Part shown: positions 42,166 to 49,199 of the stretch, piece after piece
Layout: each line of letters opens with the position of its first letter
Numbering within the stretch: the first letter of the stretch is position 1
Origin: Virgifigura sp964551315
GTDB lineage: Bacteria > Pseudomonadota > Alphaproteobacteria > Dongiales > Dongiaceae
Length of the DNA: 64,000 nt
Assembly (NCBI GenBank): GCA_964551315.1
Contig: CAZKCM010000001.1
Coordinates: 124,001-188,000, forward strand
Reading direction: 5' to 3'
Notes under the pieces: generated by a model
What the model was told of the DNA's origin: nothing
The model's input: the letters and a program-made list of their open reading frames with translations, nothing else
Databases searched by the model: none
Translations under genes and position numbers: made by a program

Positions 42166-43380
42166 TCAGCTTGCTTCGACCTCGGACCAGACGCGCTCCC
42201 ACTTCTCGGGCGAGGACGGCGCGTCGAACTGGTAAAGCCCCTTGATCGCATCCGTTTCGTTGAGGAACAGCGTTTCGACATAACGCTCCGGTAGCATGTC
42301 GCGGACATCGACGGTCGGCGCCCAGCCGATCTCCATGGCGACGGTCTTCATGCTGTCCCGGCTCAGCCGGAAGTCGATCCATTTGTGCGCGAGCTCGAGC
42401 TTCTCGCTGTCGGTCACGCCGGAGGTGATGGCCCAGGTATCGACCCAGCCGAGGCCGCCCTCCTTCGGCTTCAGCACATGCTTCATGCGCAGGTTGGTCT
42501 TGCCGTCCAGCTCGTCGAAGCGGATGCGGCGATAGATGCCGGACCATTCCGGCGAGGCCCAGACGACCTGGGCGCGGAGCAGGCGCTCCAGCGTGTCCTC
42601 GTCGTTCCAGCGGGTGACCAGGAGGCCCTTCTGCTTGATGAGCAGCTTCTTCGCCTCTTCGAGCTCCGCGTCGGTCAGCACGTATGGATTGAAGGGCTTG
42701 CCGTCCGGCCGCGGGTCGTCCATCGTGCCCATCTGGTGGGCGGCGAGGATGCCGGCGAGCGCGATGTTCTCCTCGAACCGGGCGCTGGTCGAGAGGTGCC
42801 CGCGGTATTTCTCGTTGAAGAGCAGGCCGACCGACTCCGAATCCGCCTCGTCCACCTTGTCCATGTTGACGGTGAAACCGTAGCCGCCCCAGCAATTGGG
42901 CGCGGCGACCATGTTCGAGCCACCCTCCTCCTGCAGGAGCATGTAGTTGGGCGGCAGGAAATCCGGGAAGACGTGCTTCAGGTTCGAGAGCCTGTCGTAA
43001 TCGACCGGCTGGGTCAGCCCCTGCTTGCCGTAAAGGCGGGGCCAGAAGCCGTCCCCCATCACCAGATCGAAATCGCCGGTCCCGCCGGCACGCAGCTTAT
43101 TGTAGGCCTCGGAATTGCCGTCGAAGAATCCGGCGCTGACCTTGCATCCGTACTCCTTCTCGAAGGCCGCGGTCAGCTCCTTGACGTTGTAGTGCTCCCA
43201 ACCGAGCCAGCGGAGCTCCAGCGTCGCCGCCTCGGCATCGCGGATGAACGGGGCCGGGAAGCTGCCGGCGACCCCCACCGCCGCCGCGGCCGCGCCCGCC
43301 TGCAGCAGCCGCCGCCGCGAAAGACGGCCATGCCCCCGTCGCGCCGCCCGCGCCGATCTGGCCTTCGATTCCTGTCTCAT
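42166..43380 (-). CDS. ABC substrate-binding protein, PotD-like, probable Tat substrate
   Basis: A 404-aa periplasmic binding protein. The N-terminus carries a twin-arginine signal (LSRRRLLQAGAAAAAVGVAG) with cleavage near RDAEA. The mature domain shows LRWLGWEHYNVKELTAAFEKEYG and AGGTGDFDLVMGD, as in spermidine/putrescine-type binding proteins, but the kinase and dehydrogenases of the locus suggest a polyol-like ligand rather than a polyamine. The operator-like dyad at 43455 is 75 nt before the ATG. Confidence 0.88.
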   Translation of the reverse strand: MRQESKARSARAARRGHGRLSRRRLLQAGAAAAAVGVAGSFPAPFIRDAEAATLELRWLGWEHYNVKELTAAFEKEYGCKVSAGFFDGNSEAYNKLRAGGTGDFDLVMGDGFWPRLYGKQGLTQPVDYDRLSNLKHVFPDFLPPNYMLLQEEGGSNMVAAPNCWGGYGFTVNMDKVDEADSESVGLLFNEKYRGHLSTSARFEENIALAGILAAHQMGTMDDPRPDGKPFNPYVLTDAELEEAKKLLIKQKGLLVTRWNDEDTLERLLRAQVVWASPEWSGIYRRIRFDELDGKTNLRMKHVLKPKEGGLGWVDTWAITSGVTDSEKLELAHKWIDFRLSRDSMKTVAMEIGWAPTVDVRDMLPERYVETLFLNETDAIKGLYQFDAPSSPEKWERVWSEVEAS

Positions 43381-43454
43381 CGGATCTCTCCCTGAACGTC
43401 CCGTCCGTCACGTGGATGCGCCGTGTGGCTTTTTGATGGAACGCTAACCGGCCA

Positions 43455-43468
43455 TGACCGTTCGGTCA
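43455..43468 (-). promoter_or_regulatory. Operator-like dyad upstream of the transporter/kinase operon
   Basis: TGACCG-TT-CGGTCA, an exact dyad, followed to the right by a TGTGGTTTTTTG stretch. The same block, dyad plus T-run, recurs at 46210 in the same orientation with about 34 of 42 bases equal. A second TGTGG(C)TTTTTG copy lies at 43424-43435. Likely binding site of the DeoR/GlpR-type regulator at 46280. Confidence 0.65.
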
Positions 43469-43528
43469 AGATCGTTTGTGGTTTTTTGTCCGTTTTCGCC
43501 CGGCGGCGACATCCATGCGGCCGGGAGG

Positions 43529-44773
43529 TCAATCCTCCACCAGCTCCACCGAAAGCGTCTCCAGCCCCTCCAACGGCACGCGGTCCGCCGGAAGGGAAAT
43601 GCGCCGCTCCGGCAAGGCATGGACGCGGCGCGACCAGACCTCGCGCCCGTTGGCGAGGAGGCGGAGCCGGCCCCTCGTCTCGCGCTCGACGCGGGCACGC
43701 AGCAGGAGCGACGGCACCGGCCAGCCGGGCAGGCCGATCCGCTGCGGATAGACGTAGCGCAACGGCGCCGTCGCCGTGACCGGGACGGTGCGGGCGGGGG
43801 GCGGCAGGTCACCGCGCAAGCTGGCGGCGATGGCCGCGGCCACGAGGCGGCCTTCCTCCCAGGCGACTCCGGCCGTCTCGATCGGCCGCAGCAGGTTGCC
43901 GGCGGCAAAGTAGCACGGGTCGGAACAGCGGCCGTGCTGGTCGATGACGGGGCCGCCGGTGCCGGGATCAAGCGCCAGGTGGCTGCCCTTGAGGAGCGCC
44001 GTCTCCGGAACGAACCGGCCCGTGAAGACGACCCCGTCGCAGGGAATGACCGCGCGCGTCCCGCCGCGCTCTATCTCGACGCCTTCGACGCGGGCGTTGC
44101 CACGGATCGTGACCAGCCGGGCATCGGTGAGCACGGGCACGCCGAAGACCATGCGGGCGATCAGGTCACCGGGCCGCCGCGCGGTGATGCGCCCCCCCTC
44201 CTCGATCATTGCCGCCGCCGCGATGCCGGCGTGGCGCAGCGTGAGCAGCGCCGAGAAGGACACCAGCTCGGTGCCGACGATCACCGCCCGCTCGAACGGC
44301 TTGAGGCCGGCCAGATAGACGAACTGCTGCAGGGCGCCGGTCGTGGTCACGCCCCAGGGCCGCGCGCCGGAGACCAGCCGGGTGCTGCGCGGGGTCTCCC
44401 GCGCGCCGAGCGCGAGCAGGACCCGCCGCGCCCGCAGGGTCGCCGGCCCCTCTGGCGCGGAGACCCGGAGCATGCCGCCGGGCTCGAGCCGCGTCACCGT
44501 GGTGCGGGTGCGGATCTCGATCCCGGCCGGCCCTTCGGCGGCCGCGCGGACGAGGCGGCGGGCGTAGGCGGGCCCGGTCAGCGGCCGGTAAAAGGTGCGA
44601 ATCCCGAAGCCCGTATGACCGCAATGGCGGGGCACGCCGCCGGCCTCGGCCTCGCGCTCCAGCACCAGGATATCCTTAACGCCGAGCTCGGCGAGCCGCC
44701 GCGCCGCGGCCAGCCCGGCCGGGCCGGCACCGACGATGATCACCTCGCGCTCGGCCGCGGGTTCGCCGCTCAT
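43529..44773 (-). CDS. FAD/NAD-dependent oxidoreductase, GlpB-like or opine-oxidase-A-like subunit
   Basis: A 414-aa flavoprotein. N-terminal VIIVGAGPAGLAAARRLAELG (FAD loop), then VTRLEPGG and LLALGARETPRSTRLVSGARPWGV (NAD-region ATG-like motif), and DGVVFTGRFVPETALL, ending PCYFAAGNLLRPIETAGVAWEEGR. The last 90 residues are a non-standard beta-rich tail. Its ATG overlaps the stop of the upstream FAD dehydrogenase (ATGA at 44770-44773). It pairs with that enzyme as in two-flavoprotein glycerol-3-phosphate or opine dehydrogenases. Confidence 0.87.
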   Translation of the reverse strand: MSGEPAAEREVIIVGAGPAGLAAARRLAELGVKDILVLEREAEAGGVPRHCGHTGFGIRTFYRPLTGPAYARRLVRAAAEGPAGIEIRTRTTVTRLEPGGMLRVSAPEGPATLRARRVLLALGARETPRSTRLVSGARPWGVTTTGALQQFVYLAGLKPFERAVIVGTELVSFSALLTLRHAGIAAAAMIEEGGRITARRPGDLIARMVFGVPVLTDARLVTIRGNARVEGVEIERGGTRAVIPCDGVVFTGRFVPETALLKGSHLALDPGTGGPVIDQHGRCSDPCYFAAGNLLRPIETAGVAWEEGRLVAAAIAASLRGDLPPPARTVPVTATAPLRYVYPQRIGLPGWPVPSLLLRARVERETRGRLRLLANGREVWSRRVHALPERRISLPADRVPLEGLETLSVELVED

Positions 44774-46167
44774 GAGGCGGCCTTCGTCACCTTGAGATCG
44801 GCGAGTCGCCCGGCCGCAAGCTGGGCGACGCGCCAGCTGCAGTAAAAGCCCTGACAGCGCCCCATCATCGCCCGGGTGCGCCGCTTCAGCCCGCCGAGGT
44901 CGCCGGCCGGCAGCGGCCCGGTCAAAGCCGCCTCGATTTCCGCCCGGGTCACCAGCTCGCAATGGCACACGATCTCGCCGCAGCCGGGCCGCTGATAGGG
45001 GCGGTCGCGTCCTTCCGTCAGGTTCGGCACCGGAGTCCAGACCGGGTCCGCGCGTCCGGCCAGCGCGCCGAAATGCGCCTCGTACAACGCATGCACATGC
45101 GCGGCGATGCCGAGCGCGGCCGTGAGACCGGTCGAGCGGATGCCGCCGACCGTAATCCAGCGCCGGTCCGGCAGGGCCTCGATGCGGTAGTCCTTGGTCT
45201 CGGTCGCCGGCCGCAGCCCGGCATAGGTCGCGGTGACCGTATGGTCGGCGAGCGCCGGCAGGATCCGGCGCCCCTTCTCGATCAGCGCGCGCAGGGCCCC
45301 CTCTTCCACGGCCGCGGTCTCGCGGTCTTCCTGATCCTCTGCGGTGGGGCCGACCAGCAGGTTGCCAAAGGCGGTGCGCGCCACGAGAACGCCCTTGGTC
45401 CGCTCGGTCGGGACCGGCAGAACGATCGCCCGGAGGAGCGCCGCCGCCGGCTTGTCGAAGACGACGAACTGCCCCTTGCGCGGGCGAATCGTGAAAGGAC
45501 TCGGACGGCAGATGGCTTCGACCAGATCGCCGTGGAGGCCCGCGGCGTTAACCACGACTCGCGCCCGGACCGGTCCGCCAGGCGTCTGCAGGGTCCACCG
45601 CTCGCCGTCGAACGCGCCGCCCTCGACGGGGGCGTTGCGCCGGATCGTGCCGCCGTTGGCGAGCGCCTGATGCGCGTAGGCGAGCGGCGCGGACCAGGGA
45701 TCGATCACGTGCTCGCCCGGCACCAGCACGGCGCCAAGCGCGCCCGGCCCGAGATTGGGTTCGCGCCGACGCAGCTCGTCCGGCCCGATCTCGCGGACAT
45801 CGGCGATGCCGTTGGCGTGCGCCCGCGCCACGATCTCCGGCAGGCGGGCGCGTTCCGACTCGGTCCAGGCGACGACCAGGGCCGAGGTTTCGACGAGGGG
45901 CAGGTTCAGCCGCTCGCGAATCGCGAGGTACTCGGCGTAGCCGGCGCGCATGCAGGCGAGCTCGACGCTGCCGGGCGGGGCGTCGAACCCGGTGTGCAGG
46001 ATGGCGCTGTTGCCCTTGCTCGCCCCGCCCAGGATGTCGGCCCCGCGCTCCAGCAGGACGCAATTGGCGCCGGCCAAGGCGAACCGGCGCAGAACGGCGC
46101 AGCCGACAACGCCGCCGCCGATCACCGCGAGGTCGTAGACTGCGTCGCTGTTTTCCGGCACAACCAT
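44770..46167 (-). CDS. FAD-dependent dehydrogenase with BFD-type [2Fe-2S] domain, GlpA-like
   Basis: About 465 aa. The DAO fold opens with LAVIGGGVVGCAVLRRFALAG and includes ASKGNSAILHTGFD, a glycerol-3-phosphate dehydrogenase hallmark. The last 90 residues are a BFD-like iron-sulfur domain with CGEIVCHCE and MMGRCQGFYCSW (four Cys). This is the GlpA/LhgO layout: it oxidises a 2-hydroxy substrate such as a polyol phosphate. Start ATG 46167 is close to an AGGAGA; a GTG six bases later has better spacing. First gene of the flavoprotein operon, with the 46210 dyad 43 nt upstream. Confidence 0.87.
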   Translation of the reverse strand: MVVPENSDAVYDLAVIGGGVVGCAVLRRFALAGANCVLLERGADILGGASKGNSAILHTGFDAPPGSVELACMRAGYAEYLAIRERLNLPLVETSALVVAWTESERARLPEIVARAHANGIADVREIGPDELRRREPNLGPGALGAVLVPGEHVIDPWSAPLAYAHQALANGGTIRRNAPVEGGAFDGERWTLQTPGGPVRARVVVNAAGLHGDLVEAICRPSPFTIRPRKGQFVVFDKPAAALLRAIVLPVPTERTKGVLVARTAFGNLLVGPTAEDQEDRETAAVEEGALRALIEKGRRILPALADHTVTATYAGLRPATETKDYRIEALPDRRWITVGGIRSTGLTAALGIAAHVHALYEAHFGALAGRADPVWTPVPNLTEGRDRPYQRPGCGEIVCHCELVTRAEIEAALTGPLPAGDLGGLKRRTRAMMGRCQGFYCSWRVAQLAAGRLADLKVTKAAS

Positions 46168-46209
46168 TCTCCTGCGCAAACCAGGCGCTGCCTGAGCCTA
46201 GGCTGTGCT

Positions 46210-46223
46210 TGACCGTTCGGTCA
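46210..46223. promoter_or_regulatory. Operator-like dyad in the divergent promoter region
   Basis: TGACCG-TT-CGGTCA followed by ATATGTGGTGCGGTTTTTTG. This is the second copy of the block at 43455. It lies between the minus-strand flavoprotein operon and the plus-strand DeoR-family gene, 57 nt before the latter, so it could serve both repression and autoregulation. Confidence 0.65.
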
Positions 46224-46279
46224 ATATGTGGTGCGGTTTTTTGCCCGTTTCTACGGCGGAGGTGTGCTTGGAATCGGCC

Positions 46280-47041
46280 ATGATTCCGGAGGAGCGTCGC
46301 CGGCGCATCCTGGCGCTGATGGCGGAACGCGATCGAATCACCGTCAATGGTTTGGCGGACGAGCTCCGCGTCTCGCGGGAGACCATCCGCCGCGACCTGC
46401 ACGCGCTGGAGGAGCGTCGGCTGCTCCGCAAGGTCCATGGCGGCGCGGTCACGCTGCAGACCGCGACCGAAAACGACATCAGCCAGCGGGTCTGGCAGCA
46501 GAGGCTGGAGAAGCAGCGGATCGCCGAGCGGGCCGCCGGCCTCTTCCAGCCCGGCGACAGCCTGTTCATCGACGCCGGGACCACCACGGCCACCTTCGCG
46601 GGCGAGCTCGCCAAGCTGTCAGGCCTTACCGTGATCACCAACGCGCATGAGGTGGCCGCCCGGCTGTGGCACGGGCCCGGCAAGAACCGGATCTTCCTGC
46701 TCGGCGGCGAGTATCGCGGCGACGTGCCGGAAACGGTGGGCCCGCGTGTCATCGAGCAGATCGCCGGGCTTCGCGCCGATCACGCCGTCCTCACCATCGG
46801 GGCGGTCGACGCGACCGACGGGTTTTTCGATTTCAACGACGAGGAAGCCTCGATCGCCACGGCGATGATCCGCCAGGCGCGATCGACCACGGTTCTGGCC
46901 GACCACACCAAACTCGGCCGCCTGGCGCTGGTCAAGGTCTGTGACCTGCGCGCGGTGGCCCGTCTCGTTACCGACCGGCCACCGGCGGAGCCGCTGAGGG
47001 GCGCGCTTCGGGCGGCCGGCGTCGAGGTGCTGGTGGCCTGA
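46280..47041 (+). CDS. DeoR/GlpR-family transcriptional repressor
   Basis: A 253-aa regulator. Residues 1-57 form the DeoR winged helix (ITVNGLADELRVSRETIRRDLHALEERRLLRKVHGGAV); residues 75-230 the sugar-phosphate sensor (DSLFIDAGTTTATFAGELAK, VITNAHEVAARL, ADHTKLGRLALVKV). It should bind a phosphorylated intermediate made by the FGGY kinase and release the two dyads at 43455 and 46210. MIPEE at 46280 is the usual start of the family; a GTG 18 bases earlier is possible. The amidotransferase gene is convergent 11 nt away. Confidence 0.92.
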   Translation: MIPEERRRRILALMAERDRITVNGLADELRVSRETIRRDLHALEERRLLRKVHGGAVTLQTATENDISQRVWQQRLEKQRIAERAAGLFQPGDSLFIDAGTTTATFAGELAKLSGLTVITNAHEVAARLWHGPGKNRIFLLGGEYRGDVPETVGPRVIEQIAGLRADHAVLTIGAVDATDGFFDFNDEEASIATAMIRQARSTTVLADHTKLGRLALVKVCDLRAVARLVTDRPPAEPLRGALRAAGVEVLVA

Positions 47042-47052
47042 ACCGCCGCGGT

Positions 47053-47775
47053 TCAGCGCACCGCCAGATCGAGCCAGCGGTCCGAAACGGCTTCGGCGAA
47101 GGCGCGGGCCGCGTCGGCGTAGGCGGCGGTCTCTTCCCGAACGCGACGGATCGCCGCCGGCACCGCCGCCTCGCCCAGATGGCCCGCCAGGCTGTGGCCG
47201 AACCCGTCGAGCCAGGTATTGACCAGGGCCGGCGTCACCTCGAAGTGGCATTGGAAGCCGTAGGTCGCGCGGCCGACGCGAAAAGCCTGGTTGATACAGG
47301 CGTCGCCGGTCATGAGACGGACGCCTTCGTCGGGCATGTCGAAGGTGTCCTCGTGCCACTGCATGATGCGCTGCCGGCGCGGCAGGTCCGCGAGCAGCGG
47401 GTCGCGCGCGCCTTCCTCGGTGATCTCGATCGGCACGAAGCCGAACTCCAGCGCCGTGTGCCGGCGCACCGACTTGCCGAAGCTGCGCGCCAGAAGCTGC
47501 GCGCCGAGGCAGAGGCCGAGGAGCGGCCGGTCTTGCCGGTGGAAGTCGCGCAGCAGATCGAGCATCGGCGCGATCGCCGGATAACGGGCCTCGTCCGTGG
47601 CGCTCATCGGCCCGCCGAGCACGACCGCCGCGGCGAACCCGTCGGCCGCGTCGGGCAGCGAATCGCCCGAATGCGGATGAACGACGACGGCCGTTGTGCC
47701 CGGCCGGGCCGCGATTCGCTCTGCCACGATTCCGGCTGGGGTGATCGGATCGTTCTGAAGAATGAGGATTCGCAT
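47053..47775 (-). CDS. Class I glutamine amidotransferase domain protein
   Basis: A 240-aa GMP-synthase-like amidotransferase. Catalytic Cys89 in LLGLCLGAQLLA and His177/Glu179 in YGFQCHFEVTP. No synthetase domain is attached. Standalone proteins of this group include gamma-glutamyl-polyamine hydrolases and unassigned members. No functional link to the neighbouring regulator is apparent; the genes are merely convergent. Confidence 0.87.
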   Translation of the reverse strand: MRILILQNDPITPAGIVAERIAARPGTTAVVVHPHSGDSLPDAADGFAAAVVLGGPMSATDEARYPAIAPMLDLLRDFHRQDRPLLGLCLGAQLLARSFGKSVRRHTALEFGFVPIEITEEGARDPLLADLPRRQRIMQWHEDTFDMPDEGVRLMTGDACINQAFRVGRATYGFQCHFEVTPALVNTWLDGFGHSLAGHLGEAAVPAAIRRVREETAAYADAARAFAEAVSDRWLDLAVR

Positions 47776-48025
47776 TGGACGGAGAACGTTGCGCTGCGAG
47801 GGAAGCCGGCGGGATATTAGGCGATCCGCGCCGTCAGCGGAAGCGGCGCGATGGACGGACACGCGGCCGGCCAGACGGGCGAACCGGGGCGTCCCTGGGG
47901 GAACAATCGCCCGAAGGGCGCGTTTGCTTTGCAGAGAGCGGCTTGCGGGCGCTTTGCGGCACCCCCTGCGGCGGCCGCGTCGACGCGAGAGGCGAAGGGT
48001 GGCCCGACCATCGGCGAGCAAGACG

Positions 48026-48479
48026 ATGACCCGGCGGGCAGTCGACTTCGTCGACGCCCTTTCGGCCGAGCAGCGGCGGCGGACCATCCACGGCTTCGAC
48101 GACGCGACGGCATGGCGCGACTGGCGCTATGTGCCGCGGCAGCGGCCGGGGCTGCCGCTCAAGGCGATGACGGAGGCGCAGCGCGACGGCATCATGCGCC
48201 TGATCGGCGAATATGTCGGCACCATGGCGGTGGACCTCGCCGAGACGCTGTTCGCCCGCATCCGCGAGACCGGCATCGGGCAGCTGCACTTTCGCCTGGG
48301 CCGGGTCGCTGCTTCCGGGCAAGCCGCATTGCCACCGGATCCACGGTCCCGTCGTCGCCATCGAGTACGACAATTCGCGCGGCGAGGCGAATCACGCCCA
48401 TTCGGTTTGGCACGATCCGCAGGACGTGTTCGGCATCGACCTGCTGCGACGCCACAACGAGATGGCACACCGCCCCTGA
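48026..48479 (+). pseudogene. Frameshifted, N-terminally truncated DUF3500 gene
   Basis: Frame A from ATG 48026 (or GTG 47999) reads VDFVDALSAEQRRRTIHGFDD, W-R-YVPRQRPGLPLKAMTEAQ and ETLFARIRETGIGQLHF, which follow DUF3500 order. At 48291-48297 the homology moves to another frame: AWAGSLLPGKPHCHRIHGPV, VAIEYDNSRGEANHAHSVWH, DVFGIDLLRRHNE, ending at TGA 48477-48479. Removing one base near 48295 restores a single frame of about 150 codons. Whether this is a mutation or a sequencing error cannot be told. Assignment is from recalled family motifs. Confidence 0.72.
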
Positions 48480-48545
48480 CGAACCGGGAGGCCGGCCCCG
48501 GACCGCCCACCGCATGACCGCCGGCCGGAAAACAGGGAGACAGCT

Positions 48546-49115
48546 ATGGACACCCGCCTGTCCCAATATTGGTGGCTGGTCCTCCTGCAGGGCATCGCCG
48601 CCGTGATCTACGGAATCCTGGCCTTCATCTGGCCGGCGATCACACTGGAAGTCTTCATCCTCTTCTTTGGAATCTTCGCGATCGTCTACGGCGTCTCCGC
48701 CGTCATCGACGCCTTCGGCAACCGAGCCAGCGGCCTGTGGTGGCTGGAGCTGATCGACGGCATCGTTGCGGTGATCGTCGGCGTGCTGGCCTTCATCTGG
48801 CCGGGAGTCACGGCCTTGTCGCTGCTCTATCTCGTCATCGTTTGGGCGCTGGTCGTCGGCGTCTTCGAGATCGTCGCGGCGACCCGGTCCTACTTTCCCT
48901 CGCAGCTGCGATGGGCGTTCGGCCTGGCCGGCATCGCCTCGATCCTCGTCGGCGTCCTGCTTTTTGCCATCGGTCCGGCGCGCGGCCTGCTCGCACTCAT
49001 CTGGCTCATCGGGCTGCATGCGCTGTTCAACGGCGTCATCTGGATCTATCGCGCCTTCCAGTTGCGCCGGCTGCACCACGAGGAACGCGAGCGCGGCGGG
49101 CCGGTGCCGGCATAA
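48546..49115 (+). CDS. HdeD-like membrane protein (DUF308)
   Basis: A 189-aa protein with six hydrophobic segments arranged in three repeated pairs, each with a GI.A...G.LAFIWP type motif (residues 16-32 and 70-87). HdeD was first linked to acid resistance in E. coli at high cell density. ATG 48546 has a GGGAG site seven bases upstream. It is closed by a terminator-like stem at 49115. Confidence 0.9.
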   Translation: MDTRLSQYWWLVLLQGIAAVIYGILAFIWPAITLEVFILFFGIFAIVYGVSAVIDAFGNRASGLWWLELIDGIVAVIVGVLAFIWPGVTALSLLYLVIVWALVVGVFEIVAATRSYFPSQLRWAFGLAGIASILVGVLLFAIGPARGLLALIWLIGLHALFNGVIWIYRAFQLRRLHHEERERGGPVPA

Positions 49116-49157
49116 GAGCGCCGGGAGACCGCGGACGGGGTCCGTCAGGCGCTCTTT
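49115..49157 (+). terminator. Terminator-like stem after the HdeD-like gene
   Basis: AGAGCGCC (49115-49122) pairs with GGCGCTCT (49148-49155), followed by TT. The intervening bases form a smaller inner stem (GGAC..GTCC). The T-run is short, so Rho-independent action is moderate. Confidence 0.5.
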
Positions 49158-49199
49158 GAGCGCTGCTGGAAGACCGCCCGGATACGCAGGAGTGCTGCG

